From: Thiohalospira sp046546335
GTDB lineage: Bacteria; Pseudomonadota; Gammaproteobacteria; Thiohalospirales; Thiohalospiraceae
Assembly (NCBI RefSeq): GCF_046546335.1
Contig: NZ_JBKGYA010000127.1
Length of the DNA: 6,109 nt
Strand: one strand, 5' to 3'
The notes beneath the pieces were generated by a model, which was not told the DNA's origin, did no database searches, and was given only the letters and a program-made list of their open reading frames with translations. Below, in pieces: positions 1 to 5,705 of this stretch (position 1 is the stretch's first letter; every line of letters starts with the position of its first letter). The position numbers were made by a program, and so were the translations under genes.

Positions 1-273
1 CCACTGAGTGGTGACGGCGTGGCGGTCCTTGCGCCCGGACCAGCTCACCGCCCGCGGCGGAAGGCCGGCGGCGCGGGCGAGCTGCCTGCCCAGCCACTCG
101 GTGTTGGTACCGGTCTTCTCGATCCGCAGCCAGGCATGCTGGCCGCTGCCGTCGGGCTCGAAGCCCAGCACCTCGTCCACCCGGAAGTCCGTCGGCGACC
201 CCCGCAGGGTGGCGACCACCGGCGGCTCGCCCAGGGCGCGGGGACCCAGGAGTTCGTCGTCGCCGGCGCTCAC
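1..273 (-). CDS. truD: tRNA pseudouridine(13) synthase, N-terminal part (3' end outside window)
   Basis: TruD converts uridine 13 of tRNA (tRNA-Glu in E. coli) to pseudouridine in the cytoplasm. The first 91 residues are present, about a quarter of the roughly 350-residue protein, and the frame runs off the window at position 1. The start is GTG, overlapping the ispF stop as GTGA. Residues 24-38 (R-G-S-P-T-D-F-R-V-D-E-V-L-G-F) match the TruD opening 'K-x-x-P-E-D-F-x-V-x-E-x-L-G-F'; E-P-D-G-S-G-Q-H follows; then N-T-E-W (57-60), and the catalytic motif GRKDRHAVTTQW (80-91), whose Asp83 corresponds to E. coli D80. Only a weak ribosome site (GGGG, 5 nt upstream) is seen, in keeping with coupled translation from ispF. 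Position after ispF is the usual gammaproteobacterial arrangement. Confidence 0.95.
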   Translation of the reverse strand, partial: MSAGDDELLGPRALGEPPVVATLRGSPTDFRVDEVLGFEPDGSGQHAWLRIEKTGTNTEWLGRQLARAAGLPPRAVSWSGRKDRHAVTTQW

Positions 274-743
274 GCCGGCCCCAGCAGGGCGACGGCGTGG
301 GCGGCGATGCCCTCCTCCCGGCCGGTGTAGCCCAGCCGCTCGGTGGTGGTGGCCTTGACGTTGGCCACCCCGGCGGCCAGGCCCAGGTCGGCGGCGATGT
401 TGGCCGCCATGGCCTCGACGTGGGGGCCGATCCGGGGGCGCTGGGCGATGAGGGTGGTGTCGACGTTCACCGGCGCCCAGCCGGCCGCCGCCACGGCATC
501 CCGGCAGTGGCGCAGGAGCACGCGGCTGTCGGCGCCGGCCCAGGCCGGATCGTCGTCGGGGAAGTGGCGGCCGATGTCGCCCAGGCCGGCGGCGCCCAGC
601 AGGGCGTCGCAGAGGGCGTGGAGGAGGACGTCGCCGTCGGAGTGGGCCACCAGGCCGTGGTCGTGGGGGATGGTGACCCCACCCAGGACCACGTGGTCGC
701 CGTCGCCGAAGCGGTGGACGTCGAAGCCGTGGCCGATGCGCAT
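270..743 (-). CDS. ispF: 2-C-methyl-D-erythritol 2,4-cyclodiphosphate synthase
   Basis: Cyclises CDP-methylerythritol 2-phosphate to methylerythritol 2,4-cyclodiphosphate, releasing CMP, in the MEP isoprenoid pathway; the family works as a homotrimer with active sites between subunits. The 157-residue protein is full length (E. coli 159). Zinc ligands D8, H10 (GFDVH) and H42 (in SDGDVLLHAL) sit at the E. coli positions; D56 in GDIG and the T133/E135 part of NVKATTTERLGYTGR (128-142) are the usual substrate and CDP-binding residues. The ATG at 743 shares its A with the ispD stop (TGATG) and has a GGAG ribosome site 8 nt upstream inside ispD. The reading frame happens to stay open far into ispD, but the family N-terminus MRIGHGFDVH fixes the start. 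It is a separate protein, not an IspDF fusion. Confidence 0.98.
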   Translation of the reverse strand: MRIGHGFDVHRFGDGDHVVLGGVTIPHDHGLVAHSDGDVLLHALCDALLGAAGLGDIGRHFPDDDPAWAGADSRVLLRHCRDAVAAAGWAPVNVDTTLIAQRPRIGPHVEAMAANIAADLGLAAGVANVKATTTERLGYTGREEGIAAHAVALLGPA

Positions 744-1456
744 CACGCCGTCTCCGTCTGGTGGCCGAGGTAGAGGGCGGCCAGGGCCAGGTCCTCGGGC
801 CGGGTGATCTTCACGTTGTCCGCCGAGCCCTCGACCATGCGCGGCCGGTGGCCGGCCCACTCCACCGCCGAGGCCTCGTCGGTCACCGGCACGCCGGCGG
901 CCAGGGCCTCGCCCAGCGCCTCCCGCAGCGCGCCCAGCCGGAACATCTGCGGGGTCACCGCGCGCCACAGGCCGCTGCGGTCCACGGTGGCATCCACCAC
1001 GCCGTCGGTATCGGCATGCTTGACGGTATCCACCATCGGGATCCCCAGGAGCCCGCCCACCGGGTCCCCGGCCAGGCTGGTAAGGAGGTGGTCGAGGTCG
1101 TCGGCGCGCAGGCAGGGGCGGGCAGCGTCGTGGACCAGGACCCACTCCTCCGCCCCCGCCCGGGCGGCCAGCGCCTCCAGGGCGGCGAGGACGGAGTCGG
1201 CCCGCTCCGCCCCGCCGGTGACGCGCTGGACCGGTCCCGGCAACTCCGCGGCCAGGGCGTCGAAACGCTCGTCGGCGGCATCCACGGCGATGACGATCCC
1301 CTGCAGGCCCGGCTGGGCGGCGAGCCGCGCCACCGTGTGGTGGAGCACGGCGCGGCCGTGGAGCTCCAGGTACTGCTTGGGGGTGGCGGAGCCCATGCGC
1401 CGGCCGGCACCGGCGGCGGGGATCACCGCCCAGAAGGGAACGGGGTCGGTACTCAC
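743..1456 (-). CDS. ispD: 2-C-methyl-D-erythritol 4-phosphate cytidylyltransferase
   Basis: Transfers CMP from CTP to 2-C-methyl-D-erythritol 4-phosphate, giving CDP-methylerythritol and pyrophosphate, the third step of the MEP isoprenoid pathway. The protein is 237 residues (E. coli 236) with a single Rossmann-like nucleotidyltransferase domain. The CTP-binding signature PAAGAGRRMGSATPKQYL (13-30) contains R20 and K27 at the same numbers as the E. coli catalytic residues; VHDAARP (108-114) holds the metal/substrate Asp110; TVDRSGLWRAVTPQMF (157-172) holds R160, equivalent to E. coli R157; T-D-E-A-S (192-196) and K216 in the VKIT motif complete the site. The start is GTG, overlapping the ftsB stop as GTGA, with a weak GGTGG ribosome site 7 nt upstream. 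Its CTP comes from PyrG, encoded in the same cluster. IspE, the next enzyme, is not in this window. Confidence 0.97.
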   Translation of the reverse strand: MSTDPVPFWAVIPAAGAGRRMGSATPKQYLELHGRAVLHHTVARLAAQPGLQGIVIAVDAADERFDALAAELPGPVQRVTGGAERADSVLAALEALAARAGAEEWVLVHDAARPCLRADDLDHLLTSLAGDPVGGLLGIPMVDTVKHADTDGVVDATVDRSGLWRAVTPQMFRLGALREALGEALAAGVPVTDEASAVEWAGHRPRMVEGSADNVKITRPEDLALAALYLGHQTETA

Positions 1457-1728
1457 TCGTCGTCCACCAGGAGGAAGAAGGTCTCGTCCTCGCCGATCAT
1501 GCCCAGCTCGCTGCGGGCGCGCTCCTCGATGGCATCCAGGCCGCGCTTGAGGTCCTCCACCTCTGCACGCAGGGCGCGGTTGCGCTCGGCCAGCTCCTCA
1601 TTGGCGGTGCGCTGCTCGGCCACCGCCGCCTCCAGCCGCCAGATCTCCAGCAGGCCGCCCTCGTCGGACCACAGTCGCCACTGCAGCCCCACCAGAAGCA
1701 GCGCCAGCAGGCCGGCGAGCCAGCGCAT
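1453..1728 (-). CDS. ftsB: cell division protein FtsB
   Basis: Small bitopic inner-membrane protein that forms a coiled-coil complex with FtsL and binds FtsQ in the periplasm, helping to recruit and activate the septal wall synthase FtsWI. The 91 residues show a short cytoplasmic start (MRW), one membrane helix (about 4-19, AGLLALLLVGLQ), the conserved G-G turn (24-25), and a charged heptad-like coiled coil (about 31-65). The juxta-coil segment AIEERARSELGM (66-77) and the FtsQ-binding E-T-F-F (82-85) closely match E. coli FtsB (ALEERARNELSM, ETFY). The protein stops six residues after ETFF, so it lacks the tail of the 103-residue E. coli protein. A G-run in the end of eno (about 1742-1737) may serve as the ribosome site. 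It is followed by a 4-nt GTGA overlap with ispD, the same eno-ftsB-ispD order found in many gammaproteobacteria. Confidence 0.95.
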   Translation of the reverse strand: MRWLAGLLALLLVGLQWRLWSDEGGLLEIWRLEAAVAEQRTANEELAERNRALRAEVEDLKRGLDAIEERARSELGMIGEDETFFLLVDDE

Positions 1729-1733
1729 GGCCG

Positions 1734-3035
1734 CTAGCGCCCCCCGTTCCCCGCCAGGGCGTCACGGCCGGGATAGCGGGCCTTCGCGCCCAGCGCCTCC
1801 TCGATCCGCAGGAGCTGGTTGTACTTGGCCACGCGATCCGAGCGCGACAGGGAGCCGGTCTTGATCTGGCCGCAGCCGGTGGCCACCGAGAGGTCGGCGA
1901 TGAAGGTGTCCTCGGTCTCGCCGGAGCGGTGGGAGACCACCGCCGTGTAGCCGGCCTCCCGGGCCACGGTGATGGCCTCCAGGGTCTCGGTGAGGGTCCC
2001 GATCTGGTTGACCTTGATGAGGATGGAGTTGGCCACGCCGCGCTCGATGCCCTCGCGCAGGATGGAGGGGTTGGTGACGAAGAGGTCATCCCCCACCAGC
2101 TGGATCCGGCGGCCCAGGGCGTCGGTGAGCGCCTTCCAGCCCTCCCAGTCGTCCTCGGCCAGGCCGTCCTCGATGGTGACGATGGGGTACTGGTCCACCC
2201 AGCCCTGGAGCCAGGAGACCATGCCCTCGGCGTCCAGCTCCCGGTTCTCGGAGGCCAGCCGGTAGCGGCCGTTCTCGACGAACTCGCTGGCGGCCACGTC
2301 CAGCCCCAGGGCGATATCGTCACCGGGGCGGTAGCCCGCCTTCTCGATGGCCTCCAGGATGGTCTCCAGGGCCGCCTCGTTGGAGGGCAGGTCCGGGGCG
2401 AAGCCGCCCTCGTCGCCCACGCCGGTGGCCAGGCCCCGGGCGTTGAGCACGCCCTTGAGGGCGTGGAAGACCTCGGCGCCGTAGCGCACCGCCTCGGCGA
2501 GGCTGGGCGCGCCCACCGGCAGGATCATGAACTCCTGGAGGTCCACGGAGTTCTCGGCGTGGGCCCCGCCGTTGAGGATGTTCATCATGGGCACCGGCAG
2601 GATCTCCGGCATCCCGTCGGCCAGGTGCTGCCACAGGGGCTGGCCGCGGCCGGCCGCCGCTGCCCGGGCCGCCGCCAGGGAGACGGCGAGGAGGGCGTTG
2701 GCCCCCAGCTCATCCTTGTTGGGGGTACCGTCCAGCTCGCACATCCGCCGATCCAGGCCGGCCTGGTCGCCGGCATCCATCCCGGTGACGCCCTCGGCCA
2801 GCGGACCGTTGACGCTGGCCACGGCGTTGCGCACCCCCTTGCCCAGGTAGCGCGACTTGTCGCCGTCGCGCATCTCCAGCGCCTCGCGGCTGCCGGTAGA
2901 GGCGCCGGAGGGGACGGAGGCCGAGGCGACGACGCCGCAGGCCAGGGCGACATCGGCCTCCACCGTAGGGTTGCCGCGGGAGTCGAGGATCTCGCGGGCG
3001 TGGACTCGGGTGATCGTGAGATCGGGCTGGCTCAT
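1734..3035 (-). CDS. eno: enolase (phosphopyruvate hydratase)
   Basis: Interconverts 2-phosphoglycerate and phosphoenolpyruvate in glycolysis and gluconeogenesis; cytoplasmic, Mg-dependent, and in many proteobacteria also a component of the RNA degradosome. Length is 433 residues (E. coli 432). The N-terminal domain has the flexible active-site loop VPSGASTG (41-48). In the barrel, the Mg ligands are D246 (GLD), E289 (TIED) and D316 (GDD); the general acid/base pair is E209 (GDEGG) and K341, the latter within the enolase signature ILIKVNQIGTLTET (338-351); H369, R370 and S371 follow in SHRSGETED. The ATG gives the standard N-terminus. The 46-nt gap after kdsA holds an AAGGAA ribosome-binding site (3052-3047) placed about 11-12 nt before the start, rather far, and no obvious terminator. 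The TAG stop is 5 nt before ftsB. Confidence 0.98.
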   Translation of the reverse strand: MSQPDLTITRVHAREILDSRGNPTVEADVALACGVVASASVPSGASTGSREALEMRDGDKSRYLGKGVRNAVASVNGPLAEGVTGMDAGDQAGLDRRMCELDGTPNKDELGANALLAVSLAAARAAAAGRGQPLWQHLADGMPEILPVPMMNILNGGAHAENSVDLQEFMILPVGAPSLAEAVRYGAEVFHALKGVLNARGLATGVGDEGGFAPDLPSNEAALETILEAIEKAGYRPGDDIALGLDVAASEFVENGRYRLASENRELDAEGMVSWLQGWVDQYPIVTIEDGLAEDDWEGWKALTDALGRRIQLVGDDLFVTNPSILREGIERGVANSILIKVNQIGTLTETLEAITVAREAGYTAVVSHRSGETEDTFIADLSVATGCGQIKTGSLSRSDRVAKYNQLLRIEEALGAKARYPGRDALAGNGGR

Positions 3036-3081
3036 GGGGTGCTTCGTTCCTTACTGTCGGGGCCTTGTGGGTGGGGCGACC

Positions 3082-3924
3082 TCAGAGGCCGCCCAGGGTC
3101 TCTTCCGCGTAGGGGGCGGCCTTGACCACCCCGTCCAGGGCCTTGAGGGTCTCCAGCAGCGCCGGCAGCCGGTCCATGGGCCACATGTTGGGGCCGTCGG
3201 AGAGGGCCTGTTCCGGATCGGGGTGGGTCTCCATGAACAGGCCGCTGACCCCGGCGGCGACGGCGGAGCGGGCCAGCACCGGGACGAACTCCCGCTGCCC
3301 GCCGGAGCGCCCGCCCTGCCCGCCCGGCTGCTGGACCGAGTGGGTGGCGTCGAAGACCACCGGGGCGCCGGTATCGCGCATGCTGGCCAGGCCGCGCATG
3401 TCGGAGATCAGGGTGTTGTAACCGAAGGAGACGCCGCGCTCGCAGACCATCACCTGGTCGTTGCCCACCTCGCGCGCCTTGGCCACCACGTTGTCCATGT
3501 CCCAGGGCGCCAGGAACTGGCCCTTCTTGATGTTCACCGGCCGACCCTGACGGGCGACGTTCTGGATGAAGTTGGTCTGCCGCGCCAGGAAGGCCGGCGT
3601 CTGCAGGACGTCCACCACCTCGGCCACCTCCGCCATGGGGGTGTCCTCGTGGACGTCGGTGAGCACCGGCACCCCCACCTCGTCGCGGATCCGCTGGAGG
3701 ATGCGCAGCCCCTCCTCCAGGCCGGGACCGCGATAGCTCTTGGCCGAGGTGCGGTTGGCCTTGTCGAAGGAGGACTTGTAGATGAAGGGGATCCCCTGCT
3801 CCCCGGCCATCTCCGCCAGTCGGCCGGCGGTCTCCAGCGCGAGGGCCTCGCTCTCGATGACGCAGGGCCCGGCGATGAGGAAGAGGGGCTCGCGCGGGCC
3901 GACCTCGAAGCCACACAGATTCAT
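3082..3924 (-). CDS. kdsA: 3-deoxy-8-phosphooctulonate (Kdo-8-P) synthase, metal-dependent class
   Basis: Condenses phosphoenolpyruvate with D-arabinose 5-phosphate to give Kdo-8-phosphate, the precursor of the Kdo sugar in the LPS inner core; cytoplasmic TIM barrel of 280 residues. Substrate motifs are present: KSSFDKANRTS (50-60), SYRGPGLEEG (63-72), TDVHE (89-93), PAFLARQT (110-117), NIKKGQF (131-137). Cys21 (in IAGPC), His195, Glu232 and Asp243 (in SDGP) correspond to the four metal ligands of the Aquifex aeolicus enzyme (C11, H185, E222, D233) with a constant offset of ten. E. coli KdsA is metal-free and has Asn in place of the Cys and a CDGP motif. A GGGAG ribosome site (3938-3934) lies 9 nt before the ATG, inside the end of pyrG, and start and stop overlap as ATGA, suggesting translational coupling. 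Its substrate PEP is the product of the next gene, eno. Confidence 0.97.
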   Translation of the reverse strand: MNLCGFEVGPREPLFLIAGPCVIESEALALETAGRLAEMAGEQGIPFIYKSSFDKANRTSAKSYRGPGLEEGLRILQRIRDEVGVPVLTDVHEDTPMAEVAEVVDVLQTPAFLARQTNFIQNVARQGRPVNIKKGQFLAPWDMDNVVAKAREVGNDQVMVCERGVSFGYNTLISDMRGLASMRDTGAPVVFDATHSVQQPGGQGGRSGGQREFVPVLARSAVAAGVSGLFMETHPDPEQALSDGPNMWPMDRLPALLETLKALDGVVKAAPYAEETLGGL

Positions 3925-5570
3925 GCCGACTCACTCCCTTCCTGGCGCGCGGCGCGATGGGCGGCCGCGGCGTTGACGAAGCCGGAGAACAGCGGATGGC
4001 CGTCCCGGGGCGTGGAGGTGAACTCCGGATGGAACTGGCAGGCGACGAACCAGGGGTGGTCCGGCAGCTCCACCACCTCCACCAGACTGGCGTCCATGGA
4101 GGTACCGGCCACAGCGAGGCCGGCCTTCTCCAGCACCTCCAGGTAGTGGTTGTTGAACTCGTAGCGGTGGCGGTGGCGCTCGACGATGACCTCCTTGCCG
4201 TAGAGCTCGCGCACCCGGCTGGCCTCGCTGAGCCGGCAGGGCTGCGCCCCCAGCCGCATGGTACCGCCCAGGTCGCTGCCCTCGTCGCGGGTCTCCACCC
4301 GGCCGTCGGCGGTGGTCCACTCCGTGATGAGGCCGATGACCGGGTGCAGGGTCTGCGGGTCGAACTCGCTGGAGTGGGCCCCCTCGAGCCCGGCCTTGTG
4401 GCGGGCGAACTCGATGACCGCCACCTGCATGCCCAGGCAGATCCCGAGATAGGGGATGCGCTTCTCCCGGGCGCAGCGCACGGCGGCGATCTTGCCCTCC
4501 ACCCCGCGCTCGCCGAAGCCGCCGGGGACCAGGATGGCGTCGGCGCTCTCCAGCACGCCGGTGCCCTCGCGCTCCAGCACCTCGGAGTCGACATACTCGA
4601 TGTGGACCTTGCTGCCGGTGTGCAGGCCGGCGTGGATGAGCGCCTCGGAGAGCGACTTGTACGCCTCGGTGAGCTCCACGTACTTCCCCACCATGGCGAC
4701 GGTCACCGTGCGCTCGGTGCGGCCCAGGGCGTCCACCACCGCCTGCCACTCGGACAGGTCCGCCTCGTGGGCGGCCAGGCGCAGCTTCTCCACCACGATG
4801 TCGTCCAGCCCCTCGGCGTGGAGGAGCATGGGGATGCGGTAGATGCTGTCGGAATCGATGGCGGAGAAGACCGCGCGCTCCTCGGTATTGGTAAAGAGCG
4901 CGATCTTGCGCCGCTCCTCCGGCGGCACCGGCCGCTCCGCCCGGCAGAGCAGGATGTCCGGCTGGATGCCGATGGAGCGCAGCTCCTTCACCGAGTGCTG
5001 CGTCGGCTTGGTCTTCATCTCCCCCGCCGTGGGGATCCAGGGCAGCAGGGTGAGGTGCATGAAGATGGCGTTCTCCGCCCCCTGCTCCACCCGCATCTGG
5101 CGGATGGCCTCCAGGAAGGGCAGCGACTCGATGTCGCCCACGGTACCGCCGATCTCCACCATGGCGACGTCGTAGCCGTCCGCCCCCTCCTGGATGAGGT
5201 GCTTGATCTCGTCGGTGATGTGGGGAATCACCTGCACCGTACCGCCCAGGTAGTCGCCGCGGCGCTCCTTGTGGATGACGTTCTCGTAGACCCGACCACT
5301 GGTGAAGTTGTTGCGCCGGGTCATGGGGGAGCGGACGAAGCGCTCGTAGTGGCCCAGGTCCAGGTCGGTCTCCGCCCCGTCCTCGGTGACGAAGACCTCG
5401 CCGTGCTGGAAGGGGCTCATGGTCCCCGGGTCCACGTTGATGTAGGGATCCAGCTTGAGCAGGGTCACCCGCAGGCCGCGGGACTCCAGGATCGAGGCCA
5501 GGGAGGCCGCGGAGATCCCCTTGCCCAGGGAGGAGACCACGCCGCCGGTGATGAAGATGTACTTGGTCAT
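3921..5570 (-). CDS. pyrG: CTP synthase (glutamine-hydrolysing)
   Basis: Converts UTP to CTP with ATP and glutamine-derived ammonia, the last step of de novo pyrimidine nucleotide synthesis, in the cytoplasm. The protein is 549 residues, close to the E. coli enzyme (545). The N-terminal amidoligase domain (about 1-270) begins with the invariant ITGGVVSSLGKG P-loop (residues 7-18; Lys17) and has the Mg/ATP acidic residues D71 and E139 (in VEIGGTVGDIES). The C-terminal class I glutamine amidotransferase domain (about 285-540) has the full triad: Cys378 in GICLGMQ, His514 and Glu516 in FHPEF. The ATG at 5570 gives the family N-terminus (MTKYIFITGG); an in-frame TTG 30 codons upstream would add a Pro/Gly-rich tail unlike the family. 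No strong Shine-Dalgarno precedes this ATG. The TGA overlaps the kdsA ATG by 4 nt. Confidence 0.98.
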   Translation of the reverse strand: MTKYIFITGGVVSSLGKGISAASLASILESRGLRVTLLKLDPYINVDPGTMSPFQHGEVFVTEDGAETDLDLGHYERFVRSPMTRRNNFTSGRVYENVIHKERRGDYLGGTVQVIPHITDEIKHLIQEGADGYDVAMVEIGGTVGDIESLPFLEAIRQMRVEQGAENAIFMHLTLLPWIPTAGEMKTKPTQHSVKELRSIGIQPDILLCRAERPVPPEERRKIALFTNTEERAVFSAIDSDSIYRIPMLLHAEGLDDIVVEKLRLAAHEADLSEWQAVVDALGRTERTVTVAMVGKYVELTEAYKSLSEALIHAGLHTGSKVHIEYVDSEVLEREGTGVLESADAILVPGGFGERGVEGKIAAVRCAREKRIPYLGICLGMQVAVIEFARHKAGLEGAHSSEFDPQTLHPVIGLITEWTTADGRVETRDEGSDLGGTMRLGAQPCRLSEASRVRELYGKEVIVERHRHRYEFNNHYLEVLEKAGLAVAGTSMDASLVEVVELPDHPWFVACQFHPEFTSTPRDGHPLFSGFVNAAAAHRAARQEGSESA

Positions 5571-5600
5571 CCAGTCCAGTTCGCCGGGTGAGGGGGTGGG

Positions 5601-5617
5601 CGGGCCGCACGGGCCCG
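5601..5617 (-). promoter_or_regulatory. GC-rich hairpin in the pyrG leader
   Basis: The minus strand reads CGGGCC-CGTGC-GGCCCG, a perfect 6-bp all-GC stem with a 5-nt loop, centred in the predicted pyrG 5' leader about 30 nt before the start codon. It is followed by a C-rich, G-poor stretch (5600-5583) and not by a U-run, so it is not a standard intrinsic terminator. The neighbouring GCCCGGGC palindrome (5613-5620) could pair in competition with it. A short inverted repeat is easily produced by chance at this base composition; a regulatory role is only a possibility. Confidence 0.3.
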
Positions 5618-5631
5618 GGCTCAAGCCGCCA

Positions 5632-5660
5632 ATTTTCGGCCTTTTGGGGCCGGGTTGCAA
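5632..5660 (-). promoter_or_regulatory. candidate sigma70-type promoter for pyrG
   Basis: Read on the minus strand, TTGCAA (5660-5655) and GAAAAT (5637-5632) each match the sigma70 -35 and -10 consensus at 4 of 6 bases and are separated by exactly 17 nt. They fall in the most AT-rich part of an otherwise GC-rich 135-nt gap between the tilS stop and the pyrG start. Transcription would begin near 5627-5622, giving a leader of about 55 nt. The spacing and location are good but the hexamers are imperfect; there is no extended -10 TG. No clear intrinsic terminator for tilS (stem plus U-run) is seen in the gap, so read-through from upstream genes is also likely. Confidence 0.42.
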
Positions 5661-5705
5661 TCGGCGCGCCGGCGGGCAGCGGATTGGCGAGTGCTTCGTC
5701 GGCGT

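Noticed and set aside
744..1145. N-terminal extension of ispF into ispD
   Set aside because: The frame is open, but the extension is Pro/Gly/Arg-rich and unlike any family, whereas the ATG at 743 with its GGAG site gives the exact IspF N-terminus.
1929..3125. Plus-strand open frame of 398 codons opposite eno (and similar ones at 761-1864 and 2857-4146)
   Set aside because: Same reasoning: antisense shadows of enolase, IspD/FtsB and KdsA with low-complexity composition and no recognisable family.
3957..5591. Plus-strand open frame of 544 codons opposite pyrG
   Set aside because: It lies entirely antisense to a certain CTP synthase gene, is built of G, A, V, L, H and D in a repetitive GC-driven pattern, has no recognisable domain, and is explained by the high G+C third positions of the pyrG codons.
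5571..5660. Longer pyrG starting at an in-frame TTG at 5660
   Set aside because: It would add 30 Pro/Gly-rich residues before the conserved MTKYIFITGG start and would place the start codon inside the candidate promoter.
5641..5660. Small inverted repeat (CGGCC-CCAAAA-GGCCG on the minus strand) as a tilS terminator
   Set aside because: Only 5 bp, followed by GAAAATT and not a U-run, and it coincides with the promoter spacer.
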